The position numbers and the translations under genes were made by a program. A model generated the notes under the pieces. The model did not search any database. It saw only the letters and a list, made by a program, of their open reading frames with translations, and was not told the DNA's origin. A stretch of 7,310 nt of DNA from Synechococcus sp. CPC35 (lineage in GTDB: Bacteria > Cyanobacteriota > Cyanobacteriia > PCC-6307 > Cyanobiaceae): NCBI GenBank assembly GCA_002684175.1, contig NYUU01000095.1:1-7310 (forward strand), given 5' to 3'. Positions within the stretch are counted from its first letter, which is position 1, and each line of letters starts with the position of its first letter. Positions 1 to 5,539 of the stretch are shown here, piece after piece.

Positions 1-820
1 GGGCCTGGAAATGGTTCCGTTGCAGGTTGATGCCAGCAGAGTTCAGCTGGGCGATGTTGAGGCTGAGGCTCTTAACCACGCTTACGGCACCAACGGCATC
101 ATCACGGCTCTGACACTGGCCACGGCTCCCTCTGTGAACTGGCACCAGGTCAGCATCGACTGCGGCACCCTTTCGGATGCGCTGCAACTTCTGCAGTCCA
201 TTGCCTGTTCAGCAGTTTCGCTGCAACTGGCAACATTGCTGGAGCAGCCCTTGCTTGAGCATCTCCCAGCCTGGAGCGGGCCGGAAGCGAGCGGGCACAG
301 GTTGCTGATCCTGGTGGCTCCCGATGGCATCAGCAGCCTGAAACGCATGGCCGCTGGATCCGGCGCTGCAGTTCATGATCTCGGACCTGAGGACCTCAAC
401 CGAGGCCACACCCTGCGGGAGCTCAGCTGGAACCACACCACTCTGCATGTGCGGTCATCGGAACCTGGCTGGACCTATCTGCAGATGTTGCTGCCGCAGC
501 CTGAACTACCTGCGATACAGGCCTTGAAAGACCGATGGGGTTCCGATCTCCTCTGGCACCTTGAGCTGGTGAAGCAGGGAGGGGCCGTGCGGGTGGCTGC
601 ATTGCCGGTGCTGCGTTGGCGGGGTGAGCAGCAGCTGGAGGATCTGATGGCCCACTGTCGCTCGCTAGGAGCTGTCCAGTTCAATCCGCATGTGATCACC
701 GTCGAGGACGGTGGCCTGGGGATTGTTGATGGTGACCAGGTGGCTGCCAAGCGGCGCTTTGATCCAGCTGGATTGCTCAACCCCGGGAAACTGCGGGGTT
801 GGATGGAACAGTCCCTGTGA
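1..820 (+). CDS. FAD-linked oxidase, GlcD type, C-terminal part (cut by window start)
   Basis: The reading frame is open to the window edge (first whole codon at base 2), and the first ATG at 11 falls inside a conserved-looking stretch, so the real start lies upstream. About 272 residues are visible. Counting from that ATG, residues 24-34 (HAYGTNGIITA) resemble the end of the FAD-binding half of GlcD / D-lactate dehydrogenase type oxidases. The C-terminus carries NPHVITVEDGG followed by RRFDPAGLLNPGKL, the usual C-terminal signature of the FAD-linked oxidase C domain. Such flavoproteins oxidise 2-hydroxy acids such as glycolate or D-lactate; the substrate here cannot be told from this half. 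The gene is convergent with the pentapeptide gene, with only 26 bases between the two stop codons and no visible intrinsic terminator. Family call is fairly sure; glcD itself is not claimed. Confidence 0.8.
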   Translation, partial: GLEMVPLQVDASRVQLGDVEAEALNHAYGTNGIITALTLATAPSVNWHQVSIDCGTLSDALQLLQSIACSAVSLQLATLLEQPLLEHLPAWSGPEASGHRLLILVAPDGISSLKRMAAGSGAAVHDLGPEDLNRGHTLRELSWNHTTLHVRSSEPGWTYLQMLLPQPELPAIQALKDRWGSDLLWHLELVKQGGAVRVAALPVLRWRGEQQLEDLMAHCRSLGAVQFNPHVITVEDGGLGIVDGDQVAAKRRFDPAGLLNPGKLRGWMEQSL

Positions 821-826
821 TGCTCG

Positions 827-856
827 CTTGATCAACAGCCACTCGATCAACAGCCA
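827..856. repeat. 15-bp tandem duplication over the pentapeptide gene stop
   Basis: Two adjacent 15-base units (827-841 and 842-856) read CTYGATCAACAGCCA and differ at one base. On the minus strand each unit contains GGC TGT TGA, so the Gly-Cys-stop end of the pentapeptide gene is present twice in the same frame: stops at 849-847 and 834-832. The unit lies in the short gap between two convergent genes. It looks like a simple tandem duplication; any role is unknown. Confidence 0.85.
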
Positions 857-1374
857 AGGCTGTCGAAGGTTGTAACCCCAGTGACCGGATTCACCCCATC
901 GGCATCACGGCAGAGAAGGCGTTGATCCTCGCGATCGAGCAGCGCATCAGTGAAGTCGGCCCCTTCAATGCGTGCTTTTCTGAAACTGCTGCCCGAAGCG
1001 ATTACATCCATCAGCAGAGCATTACGCAGATCGGTTGCACCAAAGTCAGCTCTGTCCATAAGGGCATCGGATAGATCAGCACCACTGAAATCCGCTTCGC
1101 TGAAGGCACCCTGGGTGAGGATCGCACCGTGAAGGTTGGCACCGCTGAAATCGGCGCCTCGCCCCACGGCTCCAGCGAAAGATGTGTTGGTGAGATTCAG
1201 GTCGTGGAAATCAGCACCGCTCTGGTTGGTGAGGGTGTAGTCAACCTTTTCCTGAAACAGGGCTCGGTCCTGCAGTCCGACTCCGGCGGATGTGTCGAGG
1301 GAGTGGACGGGGACTGCCAGCAGCAAGGGCAGCATGAACCCGAGCAGCCAGGTCTTTTTCAGCAGTTCTCTCAT
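847..1374 (-). CDS. Exported pentapeptide-repeat protein (probably thylakoid lumen or periplasm)
   Basis: This 175-residue protein starts with a signal-peptide-like segment: Lys6-Lys7, a hydrophobic core at 8-21, and a possible cleavage after VHS at 23-25. Residues 54-148 can be laid out as 19 consecutive five-residue units of the A(D/N)(L/F)xx type without a break (for example ADFSG, ANLHG, ADFTD), which should fold as a right-handed quadrilateral beta-helix of almost five coils. A C-terminal cap (LCRDADGVNPVTG...SLGC) resembles that of lumenal pentapeptide proteins of cyanobacteria and chloroplasts. The only two cysteines are C155 and C175, both in this cap, so a disulfide is plausible once exported. 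Biochemical role of this class is not known. It lies 35 bases after folC on the same strand and is probably co-transcribed. No clear Shine-Dalgarno precedes the ATG; an alternative ATG at residue 14 would destroy most of the signal peptide. Confidence 0.85.
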   Translation of the reverse strand: MRELLKKTWLLGFMLPLLLAVPVHSLDTSAGVGLQDRALFQEKVDYTLTNQSGADFHDLNLTNTSFAGAVGRGADFSGANLHGAILTQGAFSEADFSGADLSDALMDRADFGATDLRNALLMDVIASGSSFRKARIEGADFTDALLDREDQRLLCRDADGVNPVTGVTTFDSLGC

Positions 1375-1409
1375 CAGATGTTTGGGAGGTCACTCACTGG
1401 GGGAGATCT

Positions 1410-2627
1410 TCACTCTGCCTCCACCAGGTTTCGGGCGAAAAGATCGCCCAGCAGGTAAAGGGAGCCTGCCACCACCGGCATGGCCTGCGGCCACTGATCC
1501 TCCCGTAGCAGATGCTGCAGCACGGCCTCGACAGATGGCGCTTCGCTGAGTTGCCTTTGCAAGGCTGGCTGTCGCTTCGTCAGTTGCTCCCTGGTCCAGC
1601 TGTGATGGTCCGGCACTGGTGTGATCCATGCCCTGTCCTGCGCTCGAAGCAGGTGTCCCAGCATTTCCGGGGCCTGTTTGTGGCTCTGAATGGCCAGGAT
1701 CCAGATCACGCCATGGCGTTCTCCAGACCAGCAGTCGCGTTCCGCCCCCAGCTGTTTCGCTGCAGGGGGGTTGTGGGCTCCATCCAGTCGGAGAGATCGT
1801 CCCCGCCAGCGCACAACCTGGAGACGTCCAGCCCAGCGTGCTTCTGAAAACCCCGTTCTGATTGAGCCTTCCGCAAGGCACCAACCGAACGGTTTCAGGG
1901 CCTCAAGAGCGCCAAGCGCCACGGCTGCATTGCTGCGTTGCATGCGACCGTCCAGTCCGAGGCTCCAGTCCGCCGGAAGAGGATCAACCCAGCGAAGGCG
2001 GGCCTGCCGTTGCAGGCAGACGGCCTCGATCACAGCGCCTGCCTCCTGTTGCTGGGCTGCGCTGATCACGGTGGCTCCATGGCTGATCACTGCCGCTTTC
2101 TCATGGGCGATGGCCCTCAGGCTGCGCCCGAGATGTTCACAGTGGTCGAGCCCGATCTGGCCCATGGCAATGATCGGTCGGTGGGGATGGGCAGTCGTGG
2201 CGTCCAGGCGTCCGCCGAGTCCCACCTCAAGCACCAGCAGTTCGACGCACTGACGCTGGAAATGAACCAGCGCAGCGGTTGTGAGCAGTTCGAACGGTGT
2301 GAGGCGGTTGTGCCGGCTCACCTCCTGCAGATCCAGAAGCAGTGATCGAAGTGTTGCCGCAGGAATCAACTCACCTTCAACTCGGATCCGTTCGCACCAA
2401 CTGATCAGGTGGGGAGAGGTGGTGACGCCGCAATGGACGTCTGCCCGCAGCAATGCGGTTTCGATGAAGCGGACGATCGATCCCTTCCCGTTGGTTCCGG
2501 CCACCTGGATGGCGGGAACATTGCGACATGGCCCCTCCAGCTCCTGCAGTGCGGCCCGCATTCGATCCAGTTGCAGATCCATTCCCTGCAGGTCGAACCT
2601 GGGAATCAGATCTGAGAACTCATCCAT
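1410..2627 (-). CDS. folC: Dihydrofolate synthase / folylpolyglutamate synthase
   Basis: FolC joins L-glutamate to dihydropteroate and then lengthens the polyglutamate tail of reduced folates, using ATP, in the cytoplasm. The 405 residues fit the Mur-ligase-like family. Visible motifs are the P-loop VAGTNGKGS (42-50), TTSPHL (69-74), LEVGLGGRLDATT (133-145), the IGLDH...LG segment (158-167), EKAAV (176-180; K177 probably corresponds to the lysine that is carbamylated in known FolC structures), GRLQ (267-270), LDGAHNP (281-287) that begins the C-terminal glutamate-ligase part, and a late GSLYL. Length is slightly short of the usual 410-430 but no motif is lost. The ATG directly follows the argD stop (TGAATG, no spacer), which points to translational coupling; no Shine-Dalgarno stands out. 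Whether it has one or both activities cannot be read from sequence, but a cyanobacterium with one folC would need both. Confidence 0.95.
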   Translation of the reverse strand: MDEFSDLIPRFDLQGMDLQLDRMRAALQELEGPCRNVPAIQVAGTNGKGSIVRFIETALLRADVHCGVTTSPHLISWCERIRVEGELIPAATLRSLLLDLQEVSRHNRLTPFELLTTAALVHFQRQCVELLVLEVGLGGRLDATTAHPHRPIIAMGQIGLDHCEHLGRSLRAIAHEKAAVISHGATVISAAQQQEAGAVIEAVCLQRQARLRWVDPLPADWSLGLDGRMQRSNAAVALGALEALKPFGWCLAEGSIRTGFSEARWAGRLQVVRWRGRSLRLDGAHNPPAAKQLGAERDCWSGERHGVIWILAIQSHKQAPEMLGHLLRAQDRAWITPVPDHHSWTREQLTKRQPALQRQLSEAPSVEAVLQHLLREDQWPQAMPVVAGSLYLLGDLFARNLVEAE

Positions 2628-3809
2628 TCAACCCAGGCTGCTCAGGGTCGCCTCCAGGCGTTCCAGCAGCAGTCGAACCTCGCGACGCGAAATCACCAGC
2701 GGAGGAACGATGCGAAGAACAGTCGGACCCGCTGCCACCAGCAGGAGCCCTTTCTCGATCGCGGCTTTGGCGAGCTGAGGTGCATTCCAGTCGCTGTCGG
2801 GACGGATCACAACTCCAAGCAGAAGCCCCCAGCCCCGAACGCCGATCAGATGATCTGAAAATCGCTGAACGAGGCTTTCGAGTCCCTCTTGCAGTTGTTC
2901 ACTCCGTTCGTTGACGTTCTGCAGCAGTCCGCGCCGTTCAATTTCACGGGCGACCGTCAGTCCAGCTCTGCAGGCGAAGGGGTTGCCACCGAAGGTGCTG
3001 GCGTGGTCTCCCGGTTCGAAGACATCGGCGGATTTCTGAACCAGCAGGGCACCGATGGCATGGCCTCCCCCAAGTCCTTTGGCCAGAGTGAAGGCATCCG
3101 GGGTGATGCCCAGGTGCTCATACCCCCACCACTGACCGGAGCGTCCCATGCCCACCTGAACTTCATCGAGGATCAGCAGGATGTCCCGCTCGCTGCAGAG
3201 CTGTCTCAGGCGTTGAAAAAACTCTGGATCGCCGGGGATCACTCCTCCTTCTCCCTGGAGTGGTTCGATCAGCACGGCCGCGACGGCTGGACCAGCTGCT
3301 TCATGCCGAGCCAGCAACGCTTCCAGTGCGGGCAGGTCGTTGTAGGGGAAATAATCAAAGCCCTCAACCATCGGTTCGAAGCCTCGGTGGTACTTCGGTT
3401 GACCGGTAGCGGTGACGGCAGCGAGGGTGCGGCCATGGAAGCTGGCGGCCGCTGTGAGGATCACGGGCCGTTCAATGCCCCGCCTTTGATGACCGTGTTT
3501 TCGGGCCAGCTTGATGGCGGCTTCATTCGCTTCGGCACCTGAATTGCAGAAGAAGACGCTGTCAGCACAGCTGTGGGCCACCAGCCAGCGTGCCAGCTCC
3601 TCCTGCTCGGCAATTCCATAGAGGTTGGAGACGTGCTGCAGGGTTTTCAGCTGGCTTCCGAGGGCTTGACGCAGGGCTCTGCTGCTGTGGCCGAGGCTGC
3701 AGGTGGCGATACCAGCGACGGCATCCAGGTAGCGACGTCCTCGCTCATCCCTTACCCAGCAACCTTTTCCTCTCACAAGGGTGAGAGGAAAGCGGCTGTA
3801 GGTGTTCAT
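2628..3809 (-). CDS. argD: Acetylornithine aminotransferase
   Basis: ArgD is a PLP-dependent class-III aminotransferase that converts N-acetylglutamate semialdehyde plus glutamate to N-acetylornithine in arginine synthesis. From the chosen start the protein has 393 residues. Visible features: RFPLTLVRGKG near the N-terminus, SGAEANEAAIK (90-100), SFHGRT (123-128), LILDEVQVGMGR (212-223) whose Asp215 should bind the PLP ring nitrogen, TLAKGLGGG (241-249) with the Schiff-base Lys244, and STFGGNPFACRAG (271-283). The frame stays open for 28 further codons upstream, but these are a translation of the tRNA-Leu gene (their GSSPTAPT end is the T-arm), so the ATG at 3809-3807 is the real start; a GTG lies just before it. 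That ATG is 8 bases from the mature tRNA end, has no Shine-Dalgarno, and is followed within the coding region by a strong inverted repeat. The stop abuts folC. Confidence 0.95.
   Translation of the reverse strand: MNTYSRFPLTLVRGKGCWVRDERGRRYLDAVAGIATCSLGHSSRALRQALGSQLKTLQHVSNLYGIAEQEELARWLVAHSCADSVFFCNSGAEANEAAIKLARKHGHQRRGIERPVILTAAASFHGRTLAAVTATGQPKYHRGFEPMVEGFDYFPYNDLPALEALLARHEAAGPAVAAVLIEPLQGEGGVIPGDPEFFQRLRQLCSERDILLILDEVQVGMGRSGQWWGYEHLGITPDAFTLAKGLGGGHAIGALLVQKSADVFEPGDHASTFGGNPFACRAGLTVAREIERRGLLQNVNERSEQLQEGLESLVQRFSDHLIGVRGWGLLLGVVIRPDSDWNAPQLAKAAIEKGLLLVAAGPTVLRIVPPLVISRREVRLLLERLEATLSSLG
3766..3791 (-). repeat. Perfect 11-bp inverted repeat, 4-base loop, in the 5' end of argD
   Basis: On the minus strand the arm TTTCCTCTCAC (3791-3781) is followed by the loop CCTT and the exact complementary arm GTGAGAGGAAA (3776-3766). 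It covers argD codons 7-15 (Phe-Pro-Leu-Thr-Leu-Val-Arg-Gly-Lys), beginning 19 bases from the A of the ATG and 27 bases past the mature tRNA-Leu end. No U-run follows on either strand, so it is not an intrinsic terminator. The structure is directly visible; a role in argD translation, RNA processing or stability is inference. Confidence 0.8.
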
Positions 3810-3817
3810 CACGGCAG

Positions 3818-3899
3818 TGGGAGCGGTGGGACTTGAACCCACATGCCCGAAGGCGCTCGATTTTGAGTCGAGTCCGTCTACCAATTCCGGCACGCTCCC
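3818..3899 (-). tRNA. tRNA-Leu (anticodon CAA)
   Basis: The 82-base cloverleaf reads from 3899 down to 3818. The acceptor arms GGGAGCG and CGCTCCC pair perfectly, with A as discriminator. The anticodon stem CTCGA/TCGAG closes a seven-base loop CTCAAAA whose anticodon CAA (3865-3863) reads UUG. A class-II variable arm is present (GCC-TTCG-GGC), as is a T-arm GTGGG-TTCAAGT-CCCAC. The 3' CCA is not encoded. It lies between murA and argD on the same strand, 69 bases after the murA stop and 8 bases before the argD ATG. Confidence 0.97.
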
Positions 3900-3908
3900 G
3901 CATTCACG

Positions 3909-3914
3909 ATTGTA
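3909..3914 (-). promoter_or_regulatory. Candidate -10 box for tRNA-Leu(CAA) (and argD-folC)
   Basis: TACAAT, one mismatch from TATAAT, ends 9 bases before the mature tRNA 5' base, so transcription would begin about 2-4 bases ahead of the tRNA. No good -35 is seen at 16-18 bases; that zone is occupied by the hairpin at 3927-3941. There is no room for a conventional promoter between the tRNA and argD, so this one may serve argD and folC too. Confidence 0.45.
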
Positions 3915-3926
3915 AGAACATGCCGC

Positions 3927-3941
3927 CCCCTGATTCAGGGG
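3927..3941 (-). terminator. GC-rich hairpin after murA, possible weak terminator
   Basis: CCCCTG and CAGGGG pair as a perfect 6-bp stem around a 3-base loop, 28 bases past the murA stop. The following minus-strand sequence (GCGGCATGTTCTTA) has no real U-run, so termination would be inefficient or factor-dependent. It overlaps the -35 zone of the candidate tRNA promoter. Confidence 0.35.
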
Positions 3942-3988
3942 CTGTTGCGATTCAGAGCCTGTTTTGACTTAAACGCTGTTGCGATTCA
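3941..3988. repeat. 14-bp exact direct repeat across the murA 3' end
   Basis: GCTGTTGCGATTCA occurs at 3941-3954 (non-coding) and at 3975-3988, where on the minus strand it encodes the final Asn-Arg-Asn-Ser of MurA. The period is 34 bases. The downstream copy abuts the hairpin at 3927-3941, sharing its last base. Confidence 0.8.
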
Positions 3989-5270
3989 CCCGTGCTCCAA
4001 CCCTGCTGAGTTTGGACTCGATGTCGTCGTAACCACGATCGAGATGTTTCAGTCCGGAGACCTTGGTGGTTCCCCGTGCGACCAGGCCTGCGAGCACCAT
4101 GGCTGCAGCTGCCCTCAGATCACTTCCCGTGACAGGTGCTGCACTGAGGCTGGACACTCCCTCAACGATGGCGGTGCTCCCATCAACCCGGATGGAGGCA
4201 CCCATGCGCTGAAGTTCGGCGACATGTTGCAGGCGATTTTCGTAGATCTTCTCGCTGATCACGCTGGTGCCCTGTGCAGTGCACATCAGGGCCATGAAAG
4301 GTGCCTGAAGATCGGTTGGGAAACCTGGAAAGGGTTGAGTGGTGATGTCAACGGCTGTGAGTTCACCAGGGGTGATGGTCACACCCTGTTCATCGATTTC
4401 AAGCGCGCATCCACAGTCCCTGAGCTTTTGCAGAACAGCGCTGAGATGCTCAGGGATCACCGGCTCCACCCGGAGTGGTGACCGTGTGATCGCAGCAGCC
4501 ATCAGGAATGTTCCGGCTTCGATTCGGTCCGGGATCACGGGGTAGTCACGGCAGCCATGCAGTGTTTCGACTCCTTCAACCGTGATCACTGGTCCACCGG
4601 CTCCGGTGATGCGTGCACCCATCACGTTGAGCAGGCTGGCCAGGTCCTGCACCTCCGGTTCCTGGGCTGCGTTTTCGATTGTGCTCGTGCCTTCGGCAAG
4701 TACCGCAGCCATCAAAATCGTCTCTGTTGCTCCCACGCTGGGGCAGTCCAGGACAATTTGAGCGCCTCTGAGCCGTTTTCGGGTTCCAGGCAAGGAAGCG
4801 GTGACGATGCCATGTTCGACACTCACAACGGCTCCAAGAGATTTGAGGCCCCGTATGTGTTCAACAACCGGCCTTGCGCCGATGCGACAGCCCCCTGGGA
4901 GCGGAACCTTGGCTTGTCCCAGCCGTCCAAGCAGTGGACCGATGCTGAAGAAACTCGCTCTCAGACTGTTGACCAGTTCATAGGGAGGGTTTGATCCGTT
5001 CAGATTCGACGCTGTTAAGGAGATGCGATCCGAATCGCGCGTCACCTGAACCCCCAGAGATTCGAGAATCTCACTCATGCTGCAGATATCAGTGAGATTC
5101 GGGATATTGACAAGCTCGACGCAATCCTCAGTGAGGAGGCTTGCGGTCATCAAGACCAAAGCTGAATTCTTCGCTCCACTAACCCTGAAGGTTCCGTTGA
5201 GCTGAAGACCACCTGTGACGTTGAGATGCTGTTTGAGACTTTCCTGAGACGCAGTCGCTGCAGCTGTCAT
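3969..5270 (-). CDS. murA: UDP-N-acetylglucosamine 1-carboxyvinyltransferase
   Basis: MurA transfers enolpyruvate from PEP to UDP-GlcNAc, the first committed step of peptidoglycan precursor synthesis in the cytoplasm. Numbered from the chosen ATG (433 residues; E. coli MurA has 419), the visible landmarks are SGAKNSAL with Lys34-Asn35, the active-site loop PLPGGCRIGARPV with Cys128 (equivalent of E. coli Cys115, the residue alkylated by fosfomycin), TDLQAPF with Asp320 (E. coli Asp305) and SDLRAAAAMVLAGL with Arg386 (E. coli Arg397). All key residues are kept. The frame can be extended 12 codons to a TTG at 5306-5304, but that stretch (ARCTDVVDFLV) is not MurA-like and the ATG at 5270-5268 is preferred. 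No Shine-Dalgarno is clear at either. It is transcribed away from tRNA-Leu(CAG), with a 154-base region between them. Confidence 0.96.
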   Translation of the reverse strand: MTAAATASQESLKQHLNVTGGLQLNGTFRVSGAKNSALVLMTASLLTEDCVELVNIPNLTDICSMSEILESLGVQVTRDSDRISLTASNLNGSNPPYELVNSLRASFFSIGPLLGRLGQAKVPLPGGCRIGARPVVEHIRGLKSLGAVVSVEHGIVTASLPGTRKRLRGAQIVLDCPSVGATETILMAAVLAEGTSTIENAAQEPEVQDLASLLNVMGARITGAGGPVITVEGVETLHGCRDYPVIPDRIEAGTFLMAAAITRSPLRVEPVIPEHLSAVLQKLRDCGCALEIDEQGVTITPGELTAVDITTQPFPGFPTDLQAPFMALMCTAQGTSVISEKIYENRLQHVAELQRMGASIRVDGSTAIVEGVSSLSAAPVTGSDLRAAAAMVLAGLVARGTTKVSGLKHLDRGYDDIESKLSRVGARVNRNSV

Positions 5271-5318
5271 CACCAGAAAATCCACAACGTCGGTGCATCT
5301 TGCCAATAGTGGATGAGA

Positions 5319-5330
5319 CCGTCTAGACGG
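5319..5330. promoter_or_regulatory. Perfect 12-bp palindrome in the murA/tRNA-Leu divergent region
   Basis: CCGTCTAGACGG is its own reverse complement. It sits 48 bases upstream of the murA ATG and 94 bases before tRNA-Leu(CAG), where a murA promoter or leader is expected. It could be a binding site for a dimeric regulator or simply a chance palindrome. No convincing -35/-10 pair for murA was found nearby. Confidence 0.35.
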
Positions 5331-5333
5331 CCG

Positions 5334-5367
5334 GCGTTGAAACTGGACGCTCCGACGGCCTCAACGC
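5334..5367. repeat. 7-bp inverted repeat and 7-bp direct repeat next to the palindrome
   Basis: GCGTTGA (5334-5340) and TCAACGC (5361-5367) are complementary and separated by 20 bases. GACGGCC occurs at 5326-5332 and again at 5354-5360, 28 bases apart. Together with the palindrome at 5319-5330 they make the murA upstream region unusually repetitive. The rest of 5271-5424 shows a poor -10-like TATGTT at 5393-5398 on the plus strand and nothing else I can support. Confidence 0.4.
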
Positions 5368-5404
5368 GAGGCGATTCCGGCGGTTGATGCCGTATGTTTC
5401 TGCA

Positions 5405-5418
5405 GTCGCATGTGCGAC
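5405..5418 (+). promoter_or_regulatory. Inverted repeat just ahead of tRNA-Leu(CAG)
   Basis: GTCGCA and TGCGAC are separated by TG and end 6 bases before the mature tRNA 5' end. In RNA this gives a 5-bp stem with an ATGT loop in the precursor leader; in DNA it could be an operator. Which of the two applies depends on the start of transcription, which is not visible. Confidence 0.4.
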
Positions 5419-5424
5419 ACGCCA

Positions 5425-5508
5425 GCGGATGTGGCGGAATTGGTAGACGCGCTAGTTTCAGGTACTAGTGGTGGCAACATCGTGGGAGTTCAAGTCTCCC
5501 CATCCGCA
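5425..5508 (+). tRNA. tRNA-Leu (anticodon CAG)
   Basis: The 84-base cloverleaf has acceptor arms GCGGATG and CATCCGC with A as discriminator. The anticodon stem CTAGT/ACTAG closes the loop TTCAGGT, giving anticodon CAG (5459-5461), which reads CUG. The class-II variable arm forms GGTG-GCAA-CATC, and the T-arm is GGGAG-TTCAAGT-CTCCC. CCA is not encoded. It is divergent from murA and starts the rightward gene block. CUG is a frequent Leu codon in the genes of this window. Confidence 0.97.
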
Positions 5509-5515
5509 CTACCTT

Positions 5516-5537
5516 GTCGGGTGAAGCAAAGCCCGAT
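5516..5537 (+). other. Hairpin between tRNA-Leu(CAG) and the small ORF
   Basis: TCGGG (5517-5521) pairs with CCCGA (5532-5536), and G-U pairs on both ends can extend the stem to about 7-8 bp around a loop of 8-10 bases. It begins 8 bases after the mature tRNA end and stops 2 bases before the ATG at 5540. There is no U-run, so it is unlikely to be a classical terminator; it may mark tRNA 3' processing or affect initiation at 5540. Confidence 0.45.
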
Positions 5538-5539
5538 TC

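Noticed and set aside
1390..1884. 164-codon open frame on the minus strand overlapping folC
   Set aside because: Different frame of the same strand as folC; composition is artefactual and folC motifs continue through it.
1690..2253. 187-codon open frame on the plus strand within folC
   Set aside because: Antisense shadow of a clear gene in GC-rich DNA; rich in Arg, Ser, Pro and with no recognisable domain.
2889..3542. 217-codon open frame on the plus strand within argD
   Set aside because: Antisense to conserved ArgD motifs, including the PLP-lysine region; no start signal or domain.
3810..3893. 28-codon N-terminal extension of argD
   Set aside because: It is a translation of the tRNA-Leu(CAA) gene (its end GSSPTAPT comes from the T-arm and acceptor), so it is not part of the protein.
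3945..4481. 178-codon plus-strand frame opposite murA
   Set aside because: Cys/His-rich appearance is the reverse reading of MurA codons; no own signals.
5271..5306. 12-codon N-terminal extension of murA from a TTG
   Set aside because: The ATG at 5270 gives a protein of usual MurA length, and the extension has no MurA-like sequence.
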